Source of the DNA: an uncultured Lachnospiraceae bacterium
GTDB taxonomy: Bacteria; Bacillota; Clostridia; Lachnospirales; Lachnospiraceae
NCBI GenBank assembly: GCA_910589635.1
Contig: CAJUTD010000047.1
Span: 1 to 20,736, forward strand
DNA: 20,736 bases
Direction of reading: 5' to 3'
Under the pieces are notes generated by a model. It saw nothing but the letters and a program-made list of their open reading frames with translations. It did not search any database and was not told where the DNA came from. The translations under genes and the position numbers were made by a program. Below are positions 1-6,844 of this stretch, one piece after another (positions within the stretch are counted from its first letter, which is position 1; each line of letters starts with the position of its first letter).

Positions 1-1592
1 AAGGAGAAATCCACTTTACGGATTCCGTCAAGCGCAGAGTTCGCCTTATCCGCAGTAATCATCATACTCTCCAAGGTACCGATGATATCATCCTCACAGA
101 GAATCGGACAGAATGTGGAAATCTTTCCATAGGTTGCACGGTTTGTAGAGACAAACATATTCTTCATCTCAAAGTCGACCTTTTCATGTCTGTCGTCAGC
201 CAGTTCCTTGACCTGTGCCGCCGTAATTTTACCAGTCTTTTTCTGCTCGTTCAGGTAGCTGAGATAATCCATGTCAAACTCATTCCTGGAAGGCTCGTTT
301 TCTCCGCGATAAATGCTCATCAGCCATTCATAAATTGTAAATACATTATCTGCCTTAAAGATACTCAAGTCCGCCACCATATCATAAAGGCTGTGCGTAT
401 TGTCTTCTCCTGCAAGCTCTTCATCCATAAATCCAAAATTCAAAAACATCTTTACTGCCACCGGCACCTTGCCCTTTTTGAGCGTGCGGTAAAATGACAG
501 CTCATAAATATCATAAAAGCCCTGTGTAATCTGCCTACGCAGCTTGCGCACGTCATCCGTGGTGGCAAGCCTGTCTGGAAGATTCTTATACTCCTGCATA
601 TCCTGACGGAATTGTTCTGCTTTCTTTGCATCATACTCGGAATAAGTCAGAATCTGTTCCAAGTAGTCTACACCTTCCTCATATGCCTCCTGCGTATCAT
701 CCACCCAGACATCCGTATCGCCAAGCTCCACACTCTCATAGAAGTCGAAACTCTCGTACTCCTGGAAACGCGCATCTAATAGCTTCTCATCAAACAGATG
801 GCTTCCTCTGCAAAATTCCATAATCTCTGAGATTTTCTCCAGAACCGGCTCCAAATCCACACCTGTACCAGCAGCCTTGCGAGCCAACTCAAAATACATC
901 TGGAATAAATCTTCCCCACCGGCGGAAAGTAAAAGCTCTTTATGCGCATTTAAATAATCCTTGAGCTCTTCAATCAAATACATAGCCCTTCTCATCCAGC
1001 AGACTGCATTCTGAATCTCACCAATGCCAATTGCATAGTCCCGGCCCAAAAACTGGTCAATATATTTAAGCGAAAAGGTAGACATCCTGGCATAATACTC
1101 CATTGTCCACCGTTCAATCGGCTGTTCTAACACTACCGGCGGCATGGAAGTCAACTTCTTGAACGGTTTTAAAGGTATCTGATAATCGTTACACAGCTTT
1201 TCATACTCACCGTAAAAATTCATCACTGCTACATAATAATTTTTTGCGCTTTTGTAAAATGTTCCATAACGCCCTAACATGTTCGCTGCCTTACGCACAG
1301 CGCCCATAGTGAAAACCGCCACATATTTCTCATCTGAGGCAAAAATTTTCTTATAGTCCTCCGTGTTGCGGTAAGGGTATGCATAGAGCACGCAGTCTGT
1401 ATTTGCCACATAGTCGCATAAATAAACACCTGAGGCGCTCTCCATCAACCCGACAATGCTGCCTGTCTCCATGTCTATCTCATCATTTTTATAAACAGCG
1501 CGGACACTCCCCTGCAATATTACAAACAACCCCTTAATCCTGTCTCCCTTTTTCAGAAAATGCCTGCCTTTGCTAATTTTCACTGTTTCCAT
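1..1592 (-). CDS. Cyclic nucleotide-binding-like (CNBD) protein, partial
   Basis: The frame is open from the ATG at 1592 down to the left edge, so about 530 residues are visible and the C-terminus is missing. Residues 1-100 read as a CNBD-like beta-roll (FLKKGDRIKGLFVILQGSV, then a GSIVGLMES turn), the fold of CRP-type sensors. The usual phosphate-binding-cassette arginine is not obvious, so the ligand may be unusual or absent. The remaining ~430 residues are acidic, rich in aromatic residues and probably helical; I recognise no family, DNA-binding helix or membrane segment there. The start is supported by AGGAGG five bases upstream. It lies 23 bp downstream of the HAAS/DUF1700 gene in the same direction, so the two are probably one operon. 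The CNBD call is inferred from sequence pattern; the function of the large C-terminal part is unknown. Confidence 0.7.
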   Translation of the reverse strand, partial: METVKISKGRHFLKKGDRIKGLFVILQGSVRAVYKNDEIDMETGSIVGLMESASGVYLCDYVANTDCVLYAYPYRNTEDYKKIFASDEKYVAVFTMGAVRKAANMLGRYGTFYKSAKNYYVAVMNFYGEYEKLCNDYQIPLKPFKKLTSMPPVVLEQPIERWTMEYYARMSTFSLKYIDQFLGRDYAIGIGEIQNAVCWMRRAMYLIEELKDYLNAHKELLLSAGGEDLFQMYFELARKAAGTGVDLEPVLEKISEIMEFCRGSHLFDEKLLDARFQEYESFDFYESVELGDTDVWVDDTQEAYEEGVDYLEQILTYSEYDAKKAEQFRQDMQEYKNLPDRLATTDDVRKLRRQITQGFYDIYELSFYRTLKKGKVPVAVKMFLNFGFMDEELAGEDNTHSLYDMVADLSIFKADNVFTIYEWLMSIYRGENEPSRNEFDMDYLSYLNEQKKTGKITAAQVKELADDRHEKVDFEMKNMFVSTNRATYGKISTFCPILCEDDIIGTLESMMITADKANSALDGIRKVDFS

Positions 1593-1615
1593 AAAATCCT
1601 CCTGTAGTCCATTTA

Positions 1616-2077
1616 TCATCTATTTCCAAAAAATAGGGAATAAACTAAAAATATGATAACGATCGGCACCAGTATCGGCAATAAAAATGCGATTACATTC
1701 GCCACAATCACTATAATCAAAATCGCCGCTGCTATCAACAAAAGCTTCCCATACCAGGAGCCAAGATTCAAACCTTTGCGTTCCCTGCTATTCGGGCTGC
1801 CCCTGTAAATTCTGCTGCCGGACTCTGTATGGCCGTAGCCTCCGGTATGATAATCGCTTCCCGCAGCCCTGCCAAACGAATCTGTCGTATCAATCAGCGT
1901 CTTGGCAATCAGCCTCGGATTGCCCAAGCGACTGATTACCGCCTGCTCGCTGCTGCCCTTTCGTATCTCTTCCATAATATAGTTATCATAATACCGGATA
2001 TTTTCATTGATTGCTGCCTGGCTTAACTGCCCTTGCAACGCAAGCCGTAATTCCTGCAAAAATTCCTGCTTTGTCAT
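1616..2077 (-). CDS. HAAS/DUF1700 family membrane protein
   Basis: A 153-aa protein. The N-terminal ~60 residues (MTKQEFLQELRLALQGQLSQ, then YYDNYIMEEIRKG and RLGNPRLIAKTL) match the HAAS/DUF1700 helical domain, which is often paired with PadR regulators or found in membrane signalling proteins. A Ser/Gly/Arg-rich linker follows, then two adjacent hydrophobic segments (about residues 112-150) that should span the membrane. I chose the ATG at 2077 rather than an in-frame start ten codons upstream because AGGAGA sits six bases before it. No PadR gene is adjacent; the downstream partner is the CNBD-like protein 23 bp away. The exact role is unknown; a membrane-associated sensing or regulatory role is inference from the family. 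Confidence 0.75.
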   Translation of the reverse strand: MTKQEFLQELRLALQGQLSQAAINENIRYYDNYIMEEIRKGSSEQAVISRLGNPRLIAKTLIDTTDSFGRAAGSDYHTGGYGHTESGSRIYRGSPNSRERKGLNLGSWYGKLLLIAAAILIIVIVANVIAFLLPILVPIVIIFLVYSLFFGNR

Positions 2078-2165
2078 GAAAGTTCTCCTAACTAATCTTG
2101 TCGGCAAATTGCAACTGAAAAAACTTTCACCGCTGCGTTCGCCCTGTATTTACTAACCATTCTTT

Positions 2166-2194
2166 ATTCTAGCACACTATAGAAAAATTTTCAC
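2166..2194 (-). promoter_or_regulatory. Candidate promoter of the DUF1700-CNBD operon
   Basis: On the minus strand GTGAAA (2189-2194) and TAGAAT (2166-2171) are separated by 17 bp. The -10 matches the SigA consensus at 5 of 6 positions and the -35 at 4 of 6. It would give a leader of roughly 80 nt. Confidence 0.4.
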
Positions 2195-2255
2195 CACTAT
2201 TTCCGAAAAATTTTCTTCACTTTTGATACTATTTTAAAAATTTTTTTCAAATCCC

Positions 2256-2284
2256 TTGACAAATGCCAAAAACTGTTGTAAGAT
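2256..2284 (+). promoter_or_regulatory. Promoter of tRNA-Arg
   Basis: Perfect TTGACA (2256-2261) and TAAGAT (2279-2284) with a 17-bp spacer. Transcription would begin about 20 bp before the mature tRNA 5' end. Confidence 0.8.
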
Positions 2285-2312
2285 ATAGAACGTTCAATGC
2301 GAACAATAATAT

Positions 2313-2386
2313 GTGTGTGTAGCTCAGCTGGATAGAGCACTTGGCTACGGACCAAGGTGTCGGGAGTTCGAATCTTCTCACGCACG
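2313..2386 (+). tRNA. tRNA-Arg (anticodon ACG)
   Basis: A complete 74-nt cloverleaf can be drawn by eye. The acceptor stem GTGTGTG (2313-2319) pairs with CACGCAC (2379-2385) with one G-U pair; the D stem is GCTC/GAGC; the anticodon stem CTTGG/CCAAG encloses the loop CTACGGA, giving anticodon ACG; the T arm contains TTCGAAT. The discriminator is G and the 3' CCA is not encoded, so it must be added by CCA-adding enzyme. The first anticodon base is expected to be inosine, reading CGU/CGC/CGA. The 3' end from 2364 is the left attachment site of the integrated element, which restores the gene so it should remain functional. A strong promoter lies upstream and an intrinsic terminator follows at once. 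Confidence 0.95.
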
Positions 2387-2391
2387 TAACA
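2364..2391 (+). repeat. attL: 28-bp tRNA 3'-end direct repeat, left copy
   Basis: Starts at GAGTTCGAATC in the T arm and runs through the tRNA 3' end to GTAACA. The identical 28 bp recur at 4964-4991, an offset of exactly 2600. A duplicated tRNA tail is the classic footprint of tyrosine-recombinase integration. Confidence 0.9.
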
Positions 2392-2393
2392 TA

Positions 2394-2429
2394 CCCCCTT
2401 GAAACCGTAAGGTTTTCAAGGGGTTTTTT
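2394..2429 (+). terminator. Intrinsic terminator of tRNA-Arg
   Basis: The arm CCCCTTGAAACC, loop GTAA and arm GGTTTTCAAGGGG form a ~12-bp stem with one bulged T, followed by TTTTTT. It begins 8 nt after the tRNA. Because it lies right of the att core, it belongs to the element, not to the original chromosome downstream of the tRNA. Confidence 0.9.
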
Positions 2430-2432
2430 CTG

Positions 2433-2441
2433 TGCTATAAT
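2433..2441 (+). promoter_or_regulatory. Candidate extended -10 promoter for the integrase
   Basis: TGCTATAAT is a perfect extended -10 (TG-N-TATAAT) just after the tRNA terminator; a poor -35 (TTTTCA, 2413-2418) lies 17 bp upstream. The start point would fall at the first arm-type repeat (2448), so bound integrase could repress its own gene. Confidence 0.45.
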
Positions 2442-2447
2442 GAAAAA

Positions 2448-2468
2448 ACCAACAAAAAAACTAACAAA
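2448..2468 (+). repeat. Left paired arm-type repeats (integrase binding sites)
   Basis: ACCAACAAA (2448-2456) and ACTAACAAA (2460-2468) are direct repeats with 12-bp phasing, separated by AAA. The same architecture and orientation occur near the right end at 4808-4828. Integrase arm-site function is inferred from position and symmetry. Confidence 0.6.
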
Positions 2469-2521
2469 TTATTAAAATAAGCAAAATAATTAAAGAATAC
2501 TTATACAACAGGAGGAAACTT

Positions 2522-3697
2522 ATGGGCGTTATATAGAAAAAAATCCAAAAAAGTATTTATCAATGTATAGAAAATCCAAAGAAATTTAAAGTAATCCTGT
2601 ATTTCGGTCGGGACGAAAGGAACAAATTGATTTCAAGCAGCAAGGCTATCGAAGGAAATCTGACAGAAGCACGGAAGATCCTGAAGCTACATGAAGCAAA
2701 ATTAACAAAAAAGACAGTGCAAAAACCTATGAAAGTTACATTGTCGGAACTATTGGACAATTGGAACACAAATATCGGTGATGTACAAAATATAGAAACA
2801 ACACAGACATCCACAAAAAATCTTCAGAGACACATGCTGGAATATTTTGGAAATATCCAGGCAGATAAAATCAATACATCTTCAATCAGGAAGTATATGG
2901 CATATTTAAAATCCGAAAAAGGACTAAGCCTTAATACAGTCAATAAGCACCGGACTCATTTACACACTCTATTTAACTATATGATTTCAGAAGATGAAAT
3001 TTATGGTATATACAAAAACCCAGTAGACGCCGTGAGACCCTACCCGGTAGAGGAATTTAACCCTGAAATATATTCTCCGGAAGAAGCTTGCCAATTACTG
3101 ATTGCCCTGCGTAAAAGTGAACGCTATGACCTGGAAGTTGCTGTAAACCTGGCATTTTGGTGTGGCTGCAGACGTGAGGAAACCTGCGCATTGGAATGGG
3201 ACAACGTAAATTTTGCGAGCAGGGAGAGCAAAATATGTCAGACACGAACAACTGCAAAAGGGACGGTAGTAGAAAGGAAATCCACCAAAAATAAGGAAAT
3301 ACGAACCGTTGGCATTCCAGATTGGTTATATGACTGTCTCGTAAAAATAAAGCTTCATCAAGAAAAAATGAAGGAACTCCTGCAAGAAGAATATTTTTCA
3401 GAGAGAAATTTTGTATTCTGCCATAGTAATTGAAAGCCCTGGAACCCAAATTCTTTGAGCAATCAGTACAAAAATTTTCTTAGCAAGAATGGTTTTAGGC
3501 ATATACGCTATCATGATTTGCGGCATACAAATTTAAGTATGCTGATGACAAAAATGAGTGCTGTAGACGTAGCTAAAATCGGCGGACATAAACAAGTGCC
3601 AACAACTACGAATATTTATGGTCATTCCTTTGACGATTCTGTAGAACGAGGAGCAGAAACAATGAATAACATTATGAAAGACATATTCGAAAAATGA
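2522..3697 (+). pseudogene. Degenerate tyrosine recombinase / integrase (in-frame stops)
   Basis: The ATG at 2522 follows GGAGG with good spacing. The frame through 3697 would give about 391 aa, typical of Tn916-like integrases, but it is interrupted by TAG at codon 5 (2534-2536) and TGA at codon 304 (3431-3433). Past each stop the same frame continues sensibly. Catalytic features remain: the first Arg in CGCRREETCALEWDNV, a beta-strand Lys region (KNKEIRTVGIP), HDLRHT (HxxR), GGHK, and the nucleophile Tyr in NIYGH. The TGA falls between the Lys region and HxxR in HSN*KPWNPNSLS, where related enzymes usually have Gly (GGA to TGA is one base change). Over 2524-2586 another frame is open with a basic peptide (RYIEKNPKKYLSMYRKS), so the 5' damage may be a frameshift. 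A TTG start at 2627 could give a truncated, catalytically incomplete product. Confidence 0.85.
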
Positions 3698-3718
3698 ATA
3701 CAAAACATAGATAAAATC

Positions 3719-3761
3719 AAAAACCACAGCGGGGGACAAAATGCCTCTTCTGTGGTTTTTT
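3719..3761 (+). terminator. Intrinsic terminator after the integrase
   Basis: AAAAACCACAG (3719-3729) pairs with CTGTGGTTTTT (3750-3760), with further weak pairing inside, and ends in a T tract. The A tract on the other arm could make it work in both directions. Confidence 0.75.
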
Positions 3762-3931
3762 ATATCCTCCGAAAACAATCTTCTCCCACTTCAAATATCC
3801 CGATTCATCAAGTATTCTTCAGATTCATCTTATACATCACAATTCAAACTTGCAAATTACAATGTAATTCTTAACTTCTAATTGCGTTTCAAAAGAATTA
3901 ATACAAACCAAAAAGAAAACGGAGGTTATAT

Positions 3932-4129
3932 ATGAATGAGGAATTAAGAGCAAAAACTGTATTAACCGTAGATGAGGTACAGCAAGTATTGCGTCTGGGA
4001 CGAAACAAAGCCTATGAATTTTTAAAATCTGAGGAATGCCCTGTACCAATTGTCCGCGTCGGACACCAGATTAGAATTCCTTCACGCCAGTTCTTTCAAT
4101 GGCTAGACAATCTGGAAATCATTTACTAA
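3932..4129 (+). CDS. Excisionase-like helix-turn-helix DNA-binding protein
   Basis: A 65-aa protein with the typical size and layout of the Xis/AlpA-like 'helix-turn-helix domain' family. TVDEVQQVLRLGRNKAYEFL forms the HTH (residues ~11-30), followed by a wing (VPIVRVGHQIRIPSRQFFQWL) that reads the minor groove. The family bends DNA near att sites and biases tyrosine integrases toward excision; some members act as regulators. The start is supported by GGAGG six bases upstream. It lies 234 bp downstream of the broken integrase and upstream of the toxin-antitoxin pair. No frame damage is visible, unlike int. The excisionase role is inferred from family and context; it could instead regulate element genes. 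Confidence 0.8.
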   Translation: MNEELRAKTVLTVDEVQQVLRLGRNKAYEFLKSEECPVPIVRVGHQIRIPSRQFFQWLDNLEIIY

Positions 4130-4137
4130 TAAAGCGA

Positions 4138-4162
4138 AAGGCGTAGGTCCAACCTGCGCCTT
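4138..4162 (+). repeat. Strong hairpin after the xis-like gene
   Basis: AAGGCGTAGGT and ACCTGCGCCTT form an 11-bp stem with one G-U pair around a CCA loop. It lies 8 bp after the stop codon. No T tract follows, so it may protect or pause the transcript rather than terminate it. Confidence 0.5.
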
Positions 4163-4176
4163 CTGGCTTAAAATAC

Positions 4177-4205
4177 TTGAAGGAACAACAAATAAATGCT
4201 ACTAT
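4177..4205 (+). promoter_or_regulatory. Candidate toxin-antitoxin promoter
   Basis: TTGAAG (4177-4182) and TACTAT (4200-4205) are 17 bp apart, each matching SigA consensus at 4 of 6 positions. It lies ~50 bp before the antitoxin start, and ACTATG/CATAGT arms lie between, a possible operator. Confidence 0.4.
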
Positions 4206-4254
4206 GAAACCAGAAAATTAAAAACAAGCATAGTGAAAGAAGGTAAGGTAAAAT

Positions 4255-4503
4255 ATGAGTAACGCAAAACAACTTATCATAAAAAACTTATCTGACATAT
4301 CTGATGATATTCAAGATGAATTTGAAATATTAGAAAATTTATACAAACTTCTCAGACTGGAAAAAAGCCGCCGCTCTGTCCAAGAGGAAGGAAGCTATTC
4401 CACAGATGAAGCCAGACAATACTTCCAAGAAAATCGTTGGGATTCATCCTCCGAACCACATGTCCCATTCAGCAACAAAGAAGAAAGCGGTATCCTGATA
4501 TGA
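4255..4503 (+). CDS. Putative antitoxin of a type II toxin-antitoxin pair
   Basis: An 82-aa acidic protein (sequence begins MSNAKQLIIKNLSDISDD) rich in Glu, Asp, Ser and Lys. I do not recognise a named antitoxin family. The assignment rests on context: its TGA stop overlaps the ATG of a ParE/RelE-like toxin by four bases (ATGA, 4500-4503), the usual antitoxin-first, translationally coupled order. The N-terminal half contains a predicted amphipathic helical stretch (DIQDEFEILENLYKLLRLEK); the C-terminal half looks disordered, as expected for a toxin-neutralising tail. An AAGGTAAGGT ribosome binding region precedes the start. It could bind the promoter region to autoregulate the operon, but no DNA-binding fold is evident by eye. 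Confidence 0.65.
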   Translation: MSNAKQLIIKNLSDISDDIQDEFEILENLYKLLRLEKSRRSVQEEGSYSTDEARQYFQENRWDSSSEPHVPFSNKEESGILI

Positions 4504-4796
4504 AAGTAAGATGGTCTAAACCAGCATTGGAAGATTTAGATGATATCGGAAAATATATAGCATCCGACAACCCTGAACGGGCAACGAGCTTTATCATGGA
4601 ACTACTGGATTTAGGTGATTCGCTGGCAGCTCCAGGAATGGCAGAAAAGGGAACCCCTACAAAGTGGACCAAAGATTCTAATATCAGGGAATTGTATTAT
4701 GGAAGTTATGCTATTATTTATGAAATACTGCAGGATGTAGTGGTGATACATGAAGTACATCATTCGGCAAGGATATTCCGGCACTTTATCCGTTGA
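4500..4796 (+). CDS. RelE/ParE-family toxin
   Basis: A 98-aa protein starting at the ATG that overlaps the antitoxin stop; a longer in-frame start at 4437 lies inside the antitoxin gene and is unlikely. The sequence matches the ParE/RelE toxin superfamily: VRWSKPALEDLDDIGKYIAS at the N-terminus (strand plus helix with the A..DL..I..YI pattern), NPERA in the second helix, RELYYGSYAIIYEI in the central strands, and a C-terminal VVVIHEVHHSARIF strand. RelE members cleave ribosome-bound mRNA and ParE members poison gyrase; the N-terminal helix pattern and NPERA look more ParE-like, but the target cannot be settled here. As cargo of the tRNA-integrated element it may act as an addiction module that stabilises it. 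Confidence 0.82.
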   Translation: MKVRWSKPALEDLDDIGKYIASDNPERATSFIMELLDLGDSLAAPGMAEKGTPTKWTKDSNIRELYYGSYAIIYEILQDVVVIHEVHHSARIFRHFIR

Positions 4797-4807
4797 AAAC
4801 AACAAAA

Positions 4808-4828
4808 ACTAACAAAAAAGCTAACAAA
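4808..4828 (+). repeat. Right paired arm-type repeats (integrase binding sites)
   Basis: ACTAACAAA (4808-4816) and GCTAACAAA (4820-4828) repeat with 12-bp phasing and an AAA spacer, mirroring the left pair at 2448-2468 in spacing and orientation. Confidence 0.6.
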
Positions 4829-4963
4829 CAGATGAATTTTTATCAAAATCAGCTGGGACGAATAAAAATGAACTAATATCTTCAAAGAGCCAAATACCGG
4901 AATTTATGGGATAAATCGTACTCTTTTAAATCTATATGTGGCTACCCAAAATCCGCTGCATAA

Positions 4964-4991
4964 GAGTTCGAATCTTCTCACGCACGTAACA
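4964..4991 (+). repeat. attR: 28-bp tRNA 3'-end direct repeat, right copy
   Basis: Identical to 2364-2391, the T-arm and acceptor tail of tRNA-Arg, here without the rest of the tRNA. The upstream bases (CTGCATAA) do not complete a cloverleaf, so it is not a second tRNA gene. Confidence 0.9.
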
Positions 4992-5042
4992 AGGGGCTGT
5001 CGCTTTAACGATTGATAAATCGTGAAGCGGCAGCTTCTTTTT
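4991..5042 (+). terminator. Left IS tip: long hairpin plus T tract
   Basis: The terminal inverted repeat and following bases (4991-5013) pair with 5018-5039 in a ~22-bp stem with one bulge and G-U pairs, around loop GATA. The 3' arm ends in TTCTTTTT. Read on the plus strand it should stop transcripts entering the IS from the tRNA/element side. Confidence 0.6.
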
Positions 5043-5161
5043 GGTTGTTTTAAGGGCAAAATATGGCAAAAATTTCTGATTTATCCTGTCAAACAGTAAT
5101 AATGGCGTACTTTAATAAGCCATTCCTGATGGCTTGGAAACTCATTTTGGAAAGTCTAAAT

Positions 5162-6781
5162 TTAGGCGCTTTTTAGCGGGAATAAATGCGTTCCGGTTCT
5201 GCTGGTTTGAATTTTATTATGAAGCTTATTTATGTTTCTTGCCATGGCAAGCAGTGTGCTTTCAGCAAGTACATTTGATGCCCCTTTGCTTAAGTATCTG
5301 CGGAACTGCATATCCTGTTTCAAGTCTCCGAAGGAGCCTTCTGCCTGTATGCTCCGGTTTGTCCTGAAAAGAATCCCTTCCTCTGAAAGAATCCGTTCCA
5401 GGCCTTCTTTTCTGTATTTTAAGAATGTTTTGGCAGCCTGAAGCATCTTTGTCCTTTCTTCTATAGGCGTTTTGCAGTTATTACCTTTTATGCATTCACT
5501 TTTGTATGGACAACCGCTGCAGTTTTCGCATTTATAGATCGTTTTTTCGCTTACATAGCCTGTTCTGCTTTTTGAGCGGCGGATATGGTCTGGCTTTAAC
5601 TTTTTTCCGTTCCTGCATGTATAGGTGTCCGTTACGGGATCATACTCCATGTTTTCAATTTTTCCAATGTCGTTCTTATATTTACGGGTCTTGGAAATCT
5701 CATAGTTGGCAGGCTTTATGTAAGGCAGCTGTCCATTTTCTTCCAGAAACAGATAATTCTCTTCACTTTCATATCCGGCATCTGCTGTTATGTTTGTATA
5801 TTTGAACTTTAAATGCTGCTCAGCCTCTTTTAAAAACGGAATCAGTGTGGTGGTATCTGTGGGCTGTGGTCCGATGGTAAGCCATGTGATGTACTCGGAA
5901 TCTACACCGTGCTGGAGGTTGTAGGCAGGTTTTAACTGTCCGTTCCCCATGGCGTCTTCTTTCATCCGCATAAATGTGGCATCGTGATCCGTCTTTGAAT
6001 AACTGTTCCGTTCCCCGCACGTATGTACCTGCTGGTTATATTTTTTGAGACGGCATAGGTAATCTTCAAGGGTTTCAATGCTTTTCTGGAGCGGTGTTTT
6101 CCTTTTCCCGGCGCCATGCACAAACACCACCTGTTCGGATTCCTTTAATGCATAAAGTTTTTTACGCAGCCTTTTCACATGCTTTATCTTTATTGTATTT
6201 CCGTAGACGATTCTTATATCATAAAGCCGCTCGCATTCAGCCACAAAACCAGCAAGTTTTTGTAAAAGCTTAGCCTGGTTTTTTGCTGCCGCTTTCTTCC
6301 AGACAAAAGTATACTTATTTGCACTGGCTTCAATTTTTGTGCCATCGATGAAAATGGTTTCTCCTGAAATCTCTCCAAGATCAAAAAGTGCATTTGTCAT
6401 TTCTGCAAGAATACGTTTGGAGCAGGGAGCAAAATGGATGCTGCGGAACCGTGCAAGGGTTGCATGATCCGGGGCAGGATTACCTTCCAGCAGAAACATG
6501 AAGTTGATGTCCCTCTTACAGTTTTGTTCCATGGACCGGGAGGAATAGCCCCCATTCATGTATGAGTAAAGCACAATCTTAAGAAGTGTTCTTGGCGATA
6601 CCGAATTTATTCTTTCATAAGTAGAATACAGGTCAGTCAAATCCATTGCCTCCACAAACTGACTTAGTAAGCGCACGGAATCATCTTCTGGAATGATTGT
6701 TTCAATATTTAGCGGAAGTTTTAATTGATATCCGCTTTGATTTAGACTATAATTTTTCTGTAAGTTAATGTGTTTGGTCAT
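5162..6781 (-). CDS. IS1182-family DDE transposase
   Basis: A full-length 539-aa transposase that moves its IS by cut-and-paste DNA strand transfer. The N-terminal DUF772-type domain (residues ~30-115) contains NGGYSSRSMEQNCKRDINF and PAPDHATLARFR. Catalytic acidic residues are probably D146 (FIDGTKIEA), D334 (ITADAGYES) and E481 (AEGSFGDLK). A cysteine cluster (CENCSGCPYKSEC) lies before the C-terminal catalytic segment, as in DDE_Tnp_1_6 proteins. The frame is intact, so the element may be active. The start is the ATG at 6781; only a weak GGTG precedes it, suggesting low translation. A hairpin (6798-6828) in the leader just upstream may further limit expression. Confidence 0.93.
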   Translation of the reverse strand: MTKHINLQKNYSLNQSGYQLKLPLNIETIIPEDDSVRLLSQFVEAMDLTDLYSTYERINSVSPRTLLKIVLYSYMNGGYSSRSMEQNCKRDINFMFLLEGNPAPDHATLARFRSIHFAPCSKRILAEMTNALFDLGEISGETIFIDGTKIEASANKYTFVWKKAAAKNQAKLLQKLAGFVAECERLYDIRIVYGNTIKIKHVKRLRKKLYALKESEQVVFVHGAGKRKTPLQKSIETLEDYLCRLKKYNQQVHTCGERNSYSKTDHDATFMRMKEDAMGNGQLKPAYNLQHGVDSEYITWLTIGPQPTDTTTLIPFLKEAEQHLKFKYTNITADAGYESEENYLFLEENGQLPYIKPANYEISKTRKYKNDIGKIENMEYDPVTDTYTCRNGKKLKPDHIRRSKSRTGYVSEKTIYKCENCSGCPYKSECIKGNNCKTPIEERTKMLQAAKTFLKYRKEGLERILSEEGILFRTNRSIQAEGSFGDLKQDMQFRRYLSKGASNVLAESTLLAMARNINKLHNKIQTSRTGTHLFPLKSA

Positions 6782-6797
6782 ACATTAATTTTACACC

Positions 6798-6836
6798 AAC
6801 TGCCGGATTCTTTCGAGGTCTGGCAGTTATTTTTTT
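6798..6836 (+). terminator. Hairpin with T tract in the transposase leader region
   Basis: AACTGCC (6798-6804) pairs with GGCAGTT (6822-6828), with inner G-U-rich pairing, and is followed by ATTTTTTT. On the plus strand it looks like an intrinsic terminator for antisense transcripts. On the minus strand the stem lies 17 bp before the transposase ATG. Confidence 0.6.
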
Positions 6837-6844
6837 GTATGGAA

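Larger units (their letters stand above)
2364..4991 (+). mobile_element. 2.6-kb tRNA-Arg-integrated element (int*, xis-like, toxin-antitoxin)
   Basis: The element is bounded by the two 28-bp tRNA tail copies. Contents in order: terminator, paired arm-type repeats (2448-2468), degenerate tyrosine integrase, excisionase-like HTH gene, putative antitoxin and ParE/RelE-type toxin, paired arm-type repeats (4808-4828), and attR. There are no replication, conjugation or capsid genes, so it is either a minimal passenger element or the remnant of a larger one. The integrase carries in-frame stops, so self-mobility is probably lost, though it could move in trans. It is A+T-richer than the flanking housekeeping genes, consistent with acquisition. 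The element identity is seen directly; its origin is inference. Confidence 0.85.
4797..5161. other. Non-coding junction: right end of the element and left tip of the IS
   Basis: This 365-bp stretch has no gene. It holds the right arm-type repeats, attR, the IS left terminal hairpin, and a small hairpin AAGCCAT/ATGGCTT (5117-5135) just after the transposase gene. 4829-4963 is A+T-rich; I see no clear signal in it. Confidence 0.7.

Noticed and set aside
1..823. Short open frames on the plus strand in the first 0.8 kb
   Set aside because: They are antisense to the CNBD-like gene, lack ribosome binding sites and resemble no protein.
3455..3697. A separate small gene for the C-terminal recombinase part
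   Set aside because: It begins at a TTG without a ribosome binding site and is in frame with the upstream integrase across a single TGA, so it is the tail of one broken gene.
4964..4990. A second tRNA-Arg gene at the right copy of the repeat
   Set aside because: Only the T arm and acceptor tail are present; no anticodon or D arm precedes them. It is an att site.
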